A stretch of DNA of 64,000 nt, taken from the NCBI RefSeq assembly GCF_036884655.1, contig NC_088342.1:31874501-31938500 (forward strand). Direction: 5' to 3'. The DNA comes from Musa acuminata AAA Group. Taxonomy: Eukaryota > Streptophyta > Magnoliopsida > Zingiberales > Musaceae. Of the stretch, positions 36,460 through 48,444 are shown piece by piece; the stretch's first letter is position 1, and every line of letters starts with the position of its first letter. The position numbers were made by a program, and so were the translations under genes. The notes under the pieces were generated by a model that saw only the letters and a list, made by a program, of their open reading frames with translations, was not told the DNA's origin and made no database searches.

Positions 36460-37380
36460 ATGGCTCTTTACGGCTTTCAAGAGGGTCACTCTCTCATTTG
36501 TCCTCCCTTTTTCAATGGGACGGACTACACTTGTTGGAAAACTCGAATGAGAGTTTTCTTACTTTCTTTGGATTTGAATTTATGGGACATAGTCGAAAAT
36601 GGATTTGAAATGTCTTTTCTCCCAATGAACCATTGGAATGATTTGGAGAAGAAGATGTTTTCTTTAAATGCAAAGGCTATGAATGCCTTATATTGTGCAC
36701 TTGACAAAAGTGAATTTAATCGCGTTTCGATGTGTGACTCGGCTTTTGATATTTGGAGAACTCTAGAGGTCACTCATGAAGGCACTAGCCGAGTGAAAGA
36801 GTCCAAAATCAATATTCTTGTGCATTCTTACGAACTTTTCCGGATGAAACCAAGTGAGTCCATCGGAGACATGTACACCCGGTTCACGGATGTCATCAAT
36901 GGACTCAAAGCTCTTGGTAAAAGTTTTTCTAATTTTGAACTAGTCACTAAAATCTTAAGATCCCTTCCAAAAAGTTGGGATCCAAAAGTTACGGCCATTC
37001 AAGAGGCCAAGGACCTTAAAACATTCCCTCTCGAAGAACTTATTGGGTCTCTAATGACCTACGAAATGAACAATGTGACAAAAAAGAAACTCGAGAACAA
37101 CCTTCCAAATGATAGGAAGGATTTGGGACATAGAACACATGAATACCACTCGAGCATAAGCTCAAGTGATGATGAACTTAAACTACAAATGAAACAAAAA
37201 TTAAAAAGCAAAAAGAATGGAACTACTTGCTTTGAACGCAAGAAGAACAAAAGTTGGGATGAATTGAGCTCTTCCGAAGACGAGGAGAAAATCAAGAAAG
37301 GCGAGGTGGCAAACTATGCCTCACCCTCTTACAACAATGAGGTAATCAAAATCCCACTAATTTATTTTGATATTACATAA
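36460..37380 (+). CDS. Truncated copia Gag, open reading frame (element F)
   Basis: 306 residues, intact from the ATG 37 bases after the primer site. It is the capsid-forming protein of a copia element, expected in cytoplasmic particles. An N-terminal DUF4219-like part (DYTCWKTRMRVFLLS, residues 27-41) is followed by a UBN2-like capsid region (LNAKAMNALYCALD, FDIWRTLEVTHEGTSRVKES, EELIGSLMTYEMN). A lysine-rich stretch and an acidic SSSEDEEKIKKGE stretch come next, then the end PLIYFDIT. The CCHC zinc knuckle of full-length relatives, which binds RNA, is missing; the basic KQKLKSKKNG stretch is the only obvious candidate for RNA contact. No pol follows. Open frame and identical LTRs fit a recent, perhaps still active, copy. 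Confidence 0.9.
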   Translation: MALYGFQEGHSLICPPFFNGTDYTCWKTRMRVFLLSLDLNLWDIVENGFEMSFLPMNHWNDLEKKMFSLNAKAMNALYCALDKSEFNRVSMCDSAFDIWRTLEVTHEGTSRVKESKINILVHSYELFRMKPSESIGDMYTRFTDVINGLKALGKSFSNFELVTKILRSLPKSWDPKVTAIQEAKDLKTFPLEELIGSLMTYEMNNVTKKKLENNLPNDRKDLGHRTHEYHSSISSSDDELKLQMKQKLKSKKNGTTCFERKKNKSWDELSSSEDEEKIKKGEVANYASPSYNNEVIKIPLIYFDIT

Positions 37381-40300
37381 TACTTTCTTGAGTTATTTTT
37401 AATTTTGTTTAGGATTAATTTTCTTGAAAATTGCATGTGTTATGTTAATGCAGTAAAATGTTAGATATAAATCTAATTCTTATACACCTAGTAAGATTAA
37501 TCTTATATATGTGCTTGAGAAGCAAGAATTTGTACTTTGACGATTTCCATATTGATTTTCAATGACGATGCATGACTTTTGAATGGAAGGTTTTATGATT
37601 TTTTTTATGAACCTTATCTTTGGTTTTCAAACATGATGTATAGTTTTGACATATGAACAAAATTTGAGCATGCTAAGATAAAGTTAATCATATAAATTAA
37701 AACTAAAGAAGTTTTAGTTATCTATAAGAATCATTCAAAATTATGTTCAATAAAAATGCAAAATGATGGAATGAAAATATTAAATGTTTTAATACCATTT
37801 TATGCATGAGATTTTAAAAGTTATACATAATGATCTTGATGGTTGTTATGAAGAAATTTGTTTTTCGATCCTAAATGATTGATGATATATATATATTTTT
37901 TGGCACAAAAAGGACAAAGGCATACTTATATGAAACAACTAAATAGATAAAAGTATTTTTCTTGAAAATTCTTGGTTTGATGAATCTATTTTATCATCTT
38001 TTTATGAATATCTTGAAAATGATTTTGATTTGATGATTTGAATTTGAATGAGCTTTATCTTGATTTTTCGAGATTTATAACTTGAGATTTACTCTATAAA
38101 AATCAAGATCTTGTATCCTCAATGTTCCTTTTTAGCATCTATTATCCAAATGAATTATGATTGGTATCATTGCTATATTTCTTCTTATCGTGCACTAAAG
38201 AGAAAATTTTTCTAAATGAATCGTGATATTTCGGAACCACAATTCTTTTTATGATTCATAATGAATTGAGAAATTTTATATGCTTGAATTAATATCTTAT
38301 TCTAAGATTGAATGAATTTTATCTATATCATGATCTCCTAAGATTTTTTCTTGATTATTTAAGAGGAGATTTTTCAAAACAAAACGTGTCTTCTATTATT
38401 ATCTTTTCATGATATGATTTTCATGCAATTCCTTGTACTCATGAAATATTTATCTCATCACCCAATAACTCTTCTTGATATTCCTTATGTGATGAAACAA
38501 AATAATGCATGAAATTCAAATAAGAAGTTAATGATCATGCATGATAGGATGTAATGAATTTTGACATTTAGATACTATCATTTGAATAGCTATGATCATG
38601 TTGCCAAAATGATTTATCATGAATGCTTGAATATCATGTATGATATGCCGATATTGATGATTGATTTATTTGTATCATGCATGAAAAATAAAAGATATAG
38701 TTTTGAAATTGTGCATGTTCGAATTTGAAAATATGATGATGCATAATGATTAAATTGTGCAATGAAAATATTAAACATTTTGAAACCATGTTTTAGTGTC
38801 ATGCATAATGATCATGCTTAATAAATTTCGAAATTATGGATGATGAATCTTTTACGATTTATGGATCATTGATTTTTACCATAATCAAAGTACCTTATTG
38901 ATTTTTGTTGTAATAAATCTTACTCTTTCGGTTTTAAACATGATAAATGTTTTTATTTGGTATAAATGAAACAAAATCATATGTTTTGAAATAATCGAAA
39001 AGAGGATAACATTCTTGAAAGTTATTTTGCTCAATCTTATTGATTTTGATGAATCCATTTGTATCATCTTTGTGAATCTCTTGGATTTTGATAATGATTT
39101 TGATGATTTAAATTTGAATAATTTTTTATTGAAATCATGATCTTGATCTCTTGAAATTCATAACATGAAATCCTTTATGAATCAACATTTTCTTTTCTAT
39201 TTAAAAGGAGATTTGTCGAAATGTTTCATAGTCTTTTAGTATTCATAATCTTGACAATTATGTTTTGAAACTTTATGTAAACCAAGAATGTTCATCATGA
39301 TTCTCTCTTTGAATATTTAAAGAGGAGAATTTTCTAGATGGTTCATGATTTTGATGATTGAATATTTGATATGCATGAATTGAGATCTTGCTCTCCTACC
39401 ACTCTTTTTGCTATTCACCAAAAGGAAGACTAATTCTAATAAACCATGATATGCTATATGAATTTTATTGTATTCATGTAGTAAGATCTCATCACTAATT
39501 TTTGTTTATATTCCTTCATGTGATGATATGAATGTATGAAACACTTATGATATGATTTTTTTTATACAATTCCATGTATTCGTGAAATATTAATCTCATC
39601 ACCCAATTAATTCCTCTTGATACTCCTAATGTGATGAAGTGAAATTATGCATGAAATACAAATGGGGATAAGTTTTTGGTAGGATATAATTTGACAAATT
39701 GATACCATCATGATATGAAACATTTATGATTTGCAATGATATATGCAATACTTGTGCTTTCTAATTATGATGTGATGTATTACATATGATGTAAATCATG
39801 ATTTAAAATACTATGAGTTGTTGCTAAAATGATGTATTATAAATATTGATTTAATGTTTTGTATCATGAATACTCTAAATGATGAATATTTGATATCATG
39901 ATCAAAATGTTGACAAATAGTTAAAAATTTTAGTATCATGTATGATATCCTTATAATGGTGATCGATTTATTCAATATCATGCATAAATGAATATAAGGT
40001 TTTTGAAAATGTGCATATTCTAATTTGAAAATATGATGATGCACAATTAAGATTGATACTTACCTTTGTCATAATTGATGTAATGGGTCTTCCCTTCTTT
40101 TTGACAATGACAAAGGGGGAGATAGCTTGCTTGCACAAGTCAAGAAGATACAAAAACTTGATTACTTGCTTGCCTATCTTAAGTAGCAAAGATTGCTAAC
40201 TTGCTTATTTCAAGAAGCAAAAGTTGTCTTCTTGAACATCATTATCTTGCCCATCTCAAGAAGCAAGTGTTGAATTGCCATGATTGAACTTAAGAATCTT

Positions 40301-40618
40301 GCTATACTTTTGTGCTTATATGTTGTGATGAAAATCTAGCTTTATGTTGCAAAAACTTGCATATCTTTTAAAATAGCTAGAGCTACTTCTCCTTTTTGTT
40401 GATGACATAGGGGGAGAAGTATATTGATGACTTCATGCATTGAATTAAATATTATATATTTGCATGATAGTTTAAATGTTTTTCATAACATGTGATGAAT
40501 GTTACTTGGATTTGGGATAATCCAAGTGTTCTATCAATGGCATATTGATAGGGGGAGTTTAGTTAAACTCCGGGGAGTTAAGGTTAACTCCGTTAGTCAT
40601 CAATTAGTTGTCATCATC
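37381..40618 (+). other. Long non-coding interior of element F
   Basis: AT-rich, with many ATGATTT/TCATGAT words and no coding frame. The last 550 bases carry polypurine tracts: ACAAAGGGGGAGATAG (40109), ACATAGGGGGAGAAGTA (40405) and GATAGGGGGAGTTTAG (40548). The layout parallels 14770-17643 in A. Confidence 0.8.
40508..40593 (+). repeat. Hairpin series before the F polypurine tract
   Basis: Successive inverted repeats: TTGGATTTGGGATAATCCAA, CTATCAATGGCATATTGATAG, AGTTTAGTTAAACT, ACTCCGGGGAGT and GTTAAGGTTAAC, with a GGGGGAG tract between the second and third. Stems are kept although bases differ from A and B. Confidence 0.82.
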
Positions 40619-40632
40619 AAAAAGGGGGAGAT
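40619..40632 (+). promoter_or_regulatory. Polypurine tract of element F
   Basis: AAAAAGGGGGAGA immediately before the 3' LTR at 40633. Confidence 0.9.
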
Positions 40633-42152
40633 TGTTGAATCTCGGATTTTGATGATGAAACTAATTGATTGTGTTTAAATGTTTGACTACATTTTGAGTG
40701 ATACAGGTCTACTCGATCAGGATTAGACAATTAACGCAGGAGGAATTGACGTTGCGTCGGAGGAGATCACGTCAGGATATTGGATGGCAGAAGGCTTCGG
40801 GCGTCGGGCATCGGGCCAAGAGCGGAATTGCGCCAAGGATATCGGCATTGTGGAGTTCAACCGCCGATTGGGCAACAAGCCGCAAGAGAGGACGATGCGC
40901 CGAAGAATCGGACGAAGCGCCAACCAATGACGTGCCGAGCAACAGAATGTCAATTCGCTTTATAATAATTGTCTAGATCGGAGTAGAGTTTTGGTTTGTG
41001 TGTGCAGGATTAACTACGATAACCAAAAAAACACAAAGCGAGAATACCGGAGTCAAGCTCGATGGACGTTTAAGAGACCGAAGAATCATCGGAGATGCTG
41101 CCGGAACCATCCGAGAAGAAATCGGGAACGTGTTGGAAGTTCGCCGAAGAAATCGTCGGAGGCTCGCGGAGATCACCAAGAAGGCTCGGCTACTCGTTAA
41201 AGTCATCATAAAGATTGGGAGCTTGCAGGGAGTCCGTCGGAAGAGTTCGTCGGAAAAGCTCGCCGGAACAAGACTCGACGTTCGCGGTTAAAAAACTTGC
41301 TTAGGATGTTTTTTTTATGTAGTTCACCTGTAATTAGGATTAGGATTAAGAGATAATCCTATATCCTGGTTAGGGGCCAACTGGGGCCAAAATCAGATTT
41401 GGTTTGGGCGAAAAATAAGCCAAACCAATGAATCGGAAAGTCAGGCGGTGGAACCGCCTGGCTGGGCGGTGGCACCGCCCAGCACCCGAGTGCTGGGCGG
41501 TGACACCTCCTTGGCTGGGCGGTGGCACCGCCCAGCACCCGAACGCTGGGCGGTGGCACCGCCTGGCTGGGCGGTGGAACCGCCAGCACCGGGAACCCTA
41601 AGAGAATTCAAATTTTGGAGCCCAAAATTTGAATCCTCTTGAGGCCTATAAATACCCCTCAAATCTCAGCTGAGGTTACAACTTTTGAGAAGCATTTTGA
41701 TTGAGAGAAAAGTCTTAGAAAGTCTTAGCAAGTCTTGTTTTCAATTTGCTAGAGAGTTCTCCTCCTTCTTTCTTATTGAAAATTTGTAAGAGGTTGAGCT
41801 GCTTGTAAAAGGTTGTAAGAGGGGTGTTTACCCTTCCATTTCAAGAGACTTGCTAGTGGAAGGTGGGAGCCTCATCGAAGAGGGGCCTCGCAAGTGGAGT
41901 AGGTCATTTGACCGAACCACTCTAAAAATCGGCGTAATCTCTGGTTTGCTTTTTATTATTGTCATTTACATTACTGCAAATCTTCTTACTGCTTTAGTTC
42001 CTTATTACTCTTGCTGCGCAACTTTAAGAATACGCCTTCAAGTTAAATTTCTCAAGTTTCGTTCTTAACGTACGAAAGATTTTATTAAAATCGAAGTTTT
42101 AATCCGCTGCACTAATTCACCCCCCCCTCTTAGTGCCGCTCCGATCCTAACA
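40633..42152 (+). repeat. 3' LTR of element F
   Basis: 1520 bp at a constant offset of 5743 from the 5' LTR, with no substitution or indel noticed across its length. Confidence 0.95.
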
Positions 42153-42157
42153 TTGGA

Positions 42158-42576
42158 TAGTTTAACATGCCTACCTCTCTTCTAATGAAATCAAATTATT
42201 CTTCATTTAATAGTTTTGTAAAGATATCAGCTAATTGATGTTTTGTGTTAATGAACTCTAAGATTACATCATGATTATTAATATGATCTCATATGAAGTG
42301 ATGCTTAATGTCAATATTTTTAGTTTTAGAGTGTTGAATATTATTTTTTGTTAAATAGATTGCACTTGTATTATCACATTTTATGAGAATATTCTTAAGA
42401 TAAATTCTATAATCTTCTAATATATTTTTCATCCATACAACTTATGCACAATATGCACTAATGACTATGTATTCGTCTTCGGTTGTAGATAGTGCAACTG
42501 AGTTTTATTTCATGGAAGACCAAGAAACAAGTGCATGACCTAAGAATTGACATGTTTCAGATGTGCTTTTTTTATA
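42158..42576 (-). pseudogene. Copia RNase H remnant (element E)
   Basis: On the minus strand the C-terminal RNase H of a copia polyprotein can be followed: KSTSETCQFLGHALVSW, NSVALSTTEDEYI, VWMKNILEDY, KCDNTSAIYLTKNNIQHSKT and KHQLADIFTK. It contains in-frame stops, and its upstream part is cut at 42577 by element K. This is the only pol sequence of E in the window. Confidence 0.82.
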
Positions 42577-42704
42577 TGTTGAATCTCGGATTTTGATGAT
42601 GAAACCAATTGATAATGTTTATGATTTGATCTACGTTTCGAGTGATGCAGGAAGCTTCGATCGAGGAAAGACAATTAAAAGCAGGAAGAATCATGTTGGG
42701 CCGG
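42577..42704 (+). mobile_element. Element K: Sirevirus-type LTR start, cut by J
   Basis: 128 bp beginning TGTTGAATCTCGGATTTTGA and continuing through the GACAATTAAAAGCAGGAAGA and CATGTTGGGCCGG block found in other LTRs. It stops where the LTR of J begins. K is probably inserted in E and then split by J. Confidence 0.75.
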
Positions 42705-43081
42705 TGTTAGAACCCTTGTGGATTCTAAGCTTGAGGTTGATCTCTTTAGGGGATCGGCCTCCTTGGAACTCTATAGGGGTTCCTTCCTCCAAGTTGATGC
42801 TCAAAGGCTGCTAAAAAGATTCATCCATTCATTGTCAAAAGAGGATGAATACATGACTATTTATATAGCTTCTAAACCCCAACTCCTAATAGGACTCCTA
42901 CTCAAGACTTCTACTTCTAACCAACTTCTAATAAGACTCAAACTCTAAGAAGCAACCTCCTAACTAACCCTAACCATAGCCGGCCTCTTCACCTCTTTAA
43001 TAGGGGTCGGCTAGGTAGGTTTTACATGAATACCCTTTTCAATAAAACTCAATTAGGACTCTCCTAGCTAGAGTCCTAACT
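42705..43081 (-). repeat. 3' LTR of element J
   Basis: 377 bp, begins TGTTAGAACC on the plus strand and ends at CCTAACT (expected CCTAACA). It contains GGGGATCGGCCTCC, the reverse complement of the GCCGATCCCC motif, and ACTATTTATATAGC as minus-strand TATA candidate. Confidence 0.83.
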
Positions 43082-43089
43082 AACCCGCC

Positions 43090-45553
43090 CTCTTCAAATC
43101 AACCTTGTCCTCGAGGCTGACGATCCATGAATTCTAGGAATTTGATTTTTAAGTTGTCATAGTTCTCCCAAGTGGCATCTTCTGTAGGTAGGTTCGCCCA
43201 TTGTATTAGCACTTCGATAGTGGGTCGTTGTCGTCGAGTCATGATCCGTCGATCAATAATAGCACTCGGCTAGGTTTGAAGTTCTCCTTGGGTAGTCATA
43301 TTTGGTAGGTGGCTTTGGGCTATCTCGTTTTGTCCTAGCTTGAGCGTTAAACATGACACATGGAAGACAGGATGGATTCGGGAGCTAGCGGGTAAGTCCA
43401 ATATGTATGCTACTGCTCCGATGCACTCCAAAATTTGGTAGGATCTATAGAATCGAGGTGAAAACTTCATAGATACTCTAGTCTGGATTGATATTTGCTT
43501 GTATGGCTGGAGTCATAGTAAGACCTAATCTCCTACTGAAAATTTTCTTTCGCCTTTGTGTTGATCATATTGTTGTTTCATCTTAGCTTGGACTGTAGTG
43601 AGATTATCTTTTAGCAACTTTAGTATTTTGTCTATGTCTTGTAGTTCCCTATCTACTTGTTTTACTTTAGAAGTGCTCAACACATATTTTGGGATCATAA
43701 GGGGAGGTCGGTCATACATAGCCTTATAAGGAGTACATTTTATGGATGAATGATAAGTTGTATTATACCACCACTTGGCCTAGGGAAGCCAATTTATCCA
43801 CCCTTTTGGTTAGTCACTAGTGAAGCATCTGAGGTATGTCTCCAAGCACCTGTTCACCACTTCAGTCTAGCCATCGGTTTATGGCTGATATACCGTACTC
43901 ATTTTCAATTTAGTACCAATAACTCTGTCAATAATCTGCTTATGAAGACTCTATTATGATCACTTACAATAGATCTTGGCATCCCATGTAATTTTATAAT
44001 ATTCTCCATAAAGATTCGAGTAATACTAGAAGTAGTGTAGGGATTACGAACAACGCAAAAGTGAGAATACTTTGTAAGGCGATCAACCATGATAAGAATT
44101 ATACTTTTTACTTGTGATGACGGAAGCCATTCGATGAAGTCCATTGATATATCAATCCATATTGAGTCCAGGATGGGTAGAGGTTGCAGCTTTTCGGGAC
44201 TTACCATTGTCTCGCCTTTATGTCGTTGACATGCATCACATTGTGCCACAAATTTAACAATAATATTTTTCATCTCTACCCAATAAAAATTTTACTTAAT
44301 TCTCTTATAGGTTCTAAGGAACCCGAAGTGCCCAGCCATAGGTGTAGAATGCATCTCTTGAAGGATGGTCTTTATGCAAGTAGAATTTGGTACAAGAACA
44401 ATGCGTCCCTTATAGCGTAATTCTTTTGAGTCCCAACTATAATGAGCCACGGAGCTTGGTGCTTCCTCTAATTTTTTTATGATCTTACTAATCTTTGGAT
44501 CTTTCTGCCATTCCCTCTTAATATCCTCAAGGAAGTCGCTGGTCGGAAGTGAAACAGCCAAAAATTCAACTTGCTCGAGTAGCCGCGAAAGCGCATCTCC
44601 AACAACATTCTCTTTCCCCTTGTTGTAAGTTATTTCATAATCATATCCAAGAAGCTTTGTTACCCATTTTTGCTGCTCAGGAGAAGATAACTTCTGCTTC
44701 AAGAAATATTTTAAGCTTTTATGGTCGCTCTTGATTTAAAAACGTCGTCCGATCAAGTATGGTCTCAATTTGGTTACTATATGCATAATTGCGCACATCT
44801 CCTTGTTGTAAATAGTCATTTTGAGATGGGAAGGAGATAATGCCTTGCTAGTATAAGCGAGGGGGCGGCCGAAGTCGGGTAGAGCTAGTATGGGTGTTGT
44901 CGTCATTGCGGCTTTAAGTTCGTCGAAGGTGGTGGTGGCTTTGTCCAACTATTGAAAAACATCTTTTTTCAGCAAGAAAGTAAGGGGTGCACTGATCTTT
45001 TCATAGTTTTTCACAAACTTGCGGTAATAGCCTGTTCAACCAAGAAAGCCACGTAGCGATTTTATATTCCTCGGGGTTGGCAAGTTCTGCATTGCTTCAA
45101 TTTTGGAGGGGTCCACCACCACACCTTCCTCTAATATAATATGCCTAAGATATTCCACCTTCTGTTAAAGAAAGTTACACTTTGATTTTTTGACAAGAAG
45201 AACATATTTTCATAAAATCATCAAAACAATTCAGAAGTGCTGAAAATGACTATCAAGAGAAGAGTTGTAAATAAGAATATCGTTGAAAAAACCAGCACAA
45301 ACTTACAAAGATAATTATGAAAAATATCATTCATAAGGCTCTAGAAGGTGGAGGGAGCATTGATGAGACCAAAGGGCATTACCAAAAATTCTTAGTGGTC
45401 ATTGTATTTTTGAAAGGCAGTTTTCGGTATGTCTTCCTCATACACTTGTATTTGATGATACCCGGATCAAAGGTTTAGTTTTGTGAAGACTCGTGCTTTC
45501 TTTAATTCATCAAGTAATTCATATACTATTGGAATAAGGCATTTGTCCTTGAT
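43090..45553 (-). pseudogene. Gypsy pol remnant: chromodomain, integrase, RNase H, reverse transcriptase end (J)
   Basis: In minus-strand order: reverse transcriptase C-terminal half (IKDKCLIP at the break), RNase H (about 44690-44948, ILALPDFGRPLAYTSKALS), a GKENVVGDALSRL segment, integrase zinc finger (MAGHFGFLRTYKRI with CDACQRHKG), integrase core with DISMDFIEWLP and SDHNRVF carrying the first two acidic residues, and a GLN-type C-terminus (KFSPRFYRSYQIL, HPVFHVSCL). Last is a chromodomain tail (VLIQWANLPTEDATWENYD), which places it among chromoviruses. Stops and shifts interrupt it repeatedly. Confidence 0.88.
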
Positions 45554-45558
45554 GGTTA

Positions 45559-45953
45559 TGTTAGGATCGAGTCGGCAATAAGAGGGGGGGTGAATTAGTG
45601 TATCGAATAAAAAACATTAGTTTAAACATCTTCGTACATTAATAAAAAACCAATCTCAGAAAATAGCTTGAAAGCATGTTTGTTTATAAGGGTAGTGAAA
45701 GCCAAGTAAGGAGGAAGTGAAGCAATTATAGAGTAAGTAAATAATAATAATAGAAATGCAAACTAGAATTTATAGTGGTTCGGTCATTGTGACCTACATC
45801 CACTTCCGATTCCTCCTCCATCGAGATCACCAGCATCCACTAATGGTCTTCCTTCAATAGGTGAAGACCAACCACCTCTTTATAGTGCTTTCCACTTTTC
45901 ACGGGTTTAGGAAATAACCCTTACAAGCCTCACACCTCTCTTTAATGATCACA
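45559..45953 (-). repeat. 3' LTR of element G, truncated by H
   Basis: Starts TGTTAGGATCGAGTCGGCAA and parallels the first 395 bases of the 5' LTR at 60681, up to TTAATGATCACA. There it joins a partial H LTR that lacks its first 200 or so bases. Confidence 0.8.
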
Positions 45954-48319
45954 GATTTAAGTTAAAAAAAAAAATAGTAGATATGTGTCACTAGCTAACC
46001 AAATGGTGCCACTTATATTTACTCTAAAGATGACACCTAGCCCCTTTCATGCATGCATGACACCTTTCAACTTTTGCATTAGCCAAAACCCAAAAAAAAA
46101 AAAAAGAGAATTAGATGAAAGGTTAAAGAAAACAAACTTTAAGAGTTGTAGCCAACGTGAGTTTGAGAAGAGAAGGGAAGAAGAAGAAGAAGAAGAAGAA
46201 GAAGAAGAAGAAGAAGAAGAAGAAGAAGAAGAGCTTGAGGTTTTTCATCAATTTTACCACATTTGGGATTCAAATAATTTTAAGGCAAGTGTATTAACTC
46301 CATCCTACAGTAACCTTAATCTCTGATTCCATTTTTATTCTGCAAAATTTGAGAGATTTCAACTGAGAACCAGACCTTCTTTCATTTTGATACAAAGCCA
46401 TGAATCTGTAATTTTTCGGTAATCTGACCTCTATGCAATATTTCGGTCATAACATTTTGTAAAACTCTGATGTAGACAAAACATGTTCCATTTGAAAGTA
46501 GACAAAAAAATCTTTATTTTGATACTAAGATTGAATGATTTGGAGTTTAAATGCCTACTAAGACTTCTATTTAAATTAACCCTACAGATTCTGCAAAACA
46601 GGGACTGAAATTTCTGACCTCTTGTTGCTTAACTGCTTATAACTTTCTGCTGTGAACTCAGATTCATACAAAGTATGATTTATTCGAAGCTAGACTCAAA
46701 ATTCTTTCTATATATACCTGATTTGAAATTTTTAGAGTGCAATTGCTAACTAAAACATCAGCTTTCATTGACCCTATGGATTCAGTAAAACAAAGCTAAT
46801 ATTTTTAGACCTTTCACTACGAAATTATCTGTAACTCCCTGTTGTAAATTTCAATTATTATAAAACTTTATTTTCCTAAAATTAGATTGATAAAGCTTTC
46901 TAATGATACCTATTTTGTATAAATTGGAGTATAATTAGTTATCCAAATAGTTCATACAATGTTCCTATCAAATTCTGCCAGAATCGAGCTTTGGTCGATT
47001 TTGGCTTTTCTTGTTTCTTCTCTTTGGAAATCGATTTCGGCAAAAACTCTTAATTCAGTTAAGCTTTACATTATTACCTTAAATTTCTGTATACTTTTGT
47101 CCTTTATTTATTTATACATCTGCAGCTATCATCTAAAGTTCATGTTTGCATCGTAATGATTCGACACATGCATCCTATTGTTCCGCATTTGCTTTCGATA
47201 TGTACCTCTTCCAGTTTCATTTCTTTGGATATTGAATTCATCTACCTTTTTTATTTCAATTGAGCTATATGTGATTTCTTGAAATCCTTGTATGCTCTTA
47301 CTTTTATTTCCTTTCAAATCTGAATACATTTGTGAAAGATTATGTTTGTATCGTATTGACTCGAAAGGCATATATACTATGTGTTTGACATGATATCCAA
47401 AGTTGTGGCTATGTTTCTATGCATGCTTTGGATAAGAATGAAATGAATGCATCGTTATGTGACATTTGAGCTTCTATTCATATTTTGTTCTTTGATATAT
47501 TTTCGAAATGTTATAAGTCTTTGTTATACCTTAAAATTATCATATGCCATGGATATGCTCCTTATGTCAATGATATGCTCCAATTACCCTTCCTCAATTA
47601 TATGAACAAAACATGCTTCGAATGAAATGACATCGTAATTCTGCATTCAAACAATACATACTTTTGTTTCATCTTGTATCTCTACTTTGTATTTTTGATA
47701 TCTTATTTATTTGAAAAAAAATGTCCTCTTTGCTATGGATATGTTAGTCGCTTATTGAACTTTATATGCTCGCCCCGTTGATATATAAAATTTTCAAGAT
47801 AGCTTATTGCTCGCTAAAATATGTAGTTGGGTTGAGGCAGTGGGAAGCTGGAAGATTTTATGGTAAATATTTCATACTTGATATGTTGATGTTGAATAAG
47901 TTCCTTTTGTGTGTATCAATGACAAATCTAGATTGATGTATCCTGTAAATATTTGAAAAGTACCTCTCATGTTAGGATTTTAGGAATGTTAAGTTAAAAT
48001 TATATAATGAATGATATAAACATGTGGTACATGTTGGTTTTGTAATTGTATAGAATTCTCACAACTATTGATTTATGATGTGGTTATGGTTTAGTTAATT
48101 TGCCTTTGGATTTTAAGAATCATCTAGTGACATGATGTATGATTATAAACTGCACAGGTTTTGTGAATTGTGGATTGTAGAGATGAATGACTTGAATGGT
48201 TTTTTTAGTGACCTCAAATGTGTGATTGGATCCTGGATTGTTTGTTGAATTATAATATTATCAATTTTGAGTTAGGTTCACACCTCCTGAATAAAAATTA
48301 AATTTGAGGTGGCATGACA
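45953..48319 (+). repeat. 5' LTR of element H, truncated and microsatellite-expanded
   Basis: Matches the 3' LTR from about base 160 onward; the TGTAAAATCCCCC start is missing. It ends GGCATGACA. It also lacks about 260 bp present in the 3' LTR at about 53140-53405. Confidence 0.82.
46176..46231 (+). repeat. (GAA)n microsatellite
   Basis: About 18-19 GAA units in the H 5' LTR. The same place in the 3' LTR (about 51979-51998) has about 6-7 units, so the tract grew in one copy or shrank in the other after insertion. The open frame through it (a glutamate run) is not a gene. Confidence 0.92.
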
Positions 48320-48444
48320 GAGTGGTATCAGAGCATGGATTTTGGATCACTGAAATATTTGATATGTTGACTTACAAAATATATTAAGGTCTAGTGAACT
48401 ATAGTGATTGGTGAAATTTTTCTTTGATGCATTTTAGGAATCTA

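Larger units (their letters stand above)
34890..42152 (+). mobile_element. Element F: very young gag-only Sirevirus-type element
   Basis: Complete, 7263 bp, with exact 5-bp target duplications TTGGA (34885-34889 and 42153-42157). The LTRs 34890-36409 and 40633-42152 are both 1520 bp, and I could find no difference between them. Primer site, an open gag of 306 codons, 3.2 kb of non-coding sequence and a polypurine tract are all in place. There is no protease, integrase or reverse transcriptase, so it must have used enzymes from another element. Confidence 0.95.
32366..42576 (-). mobile_element. Element E: Sirevirus-type element with pol trace, split by F, cut by K
   Basis: The 3' LTR is 32366-33684, with interior 33685-34889 and, beyond F and its second TTGGA, 42158-42576. 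The far part is the end of a copia RNase H, in the expected order for a minus-strand element. The rest of E should lie beyond the tower on the right, outside the window. Confidence 0.75.

Noticed and set aside
34890..42152. Assembly duplication as the reason for the identical 1520-bp blocks
   Set aside because: The blocks are bounded by TG...CA, with primer site after the first, polypurine tract before the second, and an exact 5-bp target duplication outside, which a random duplication would not give.
45985..46326. 113-residue frame with a long glutamate run
   Set aside because: It is a translation of the (GAA)n tract in the H LTR.
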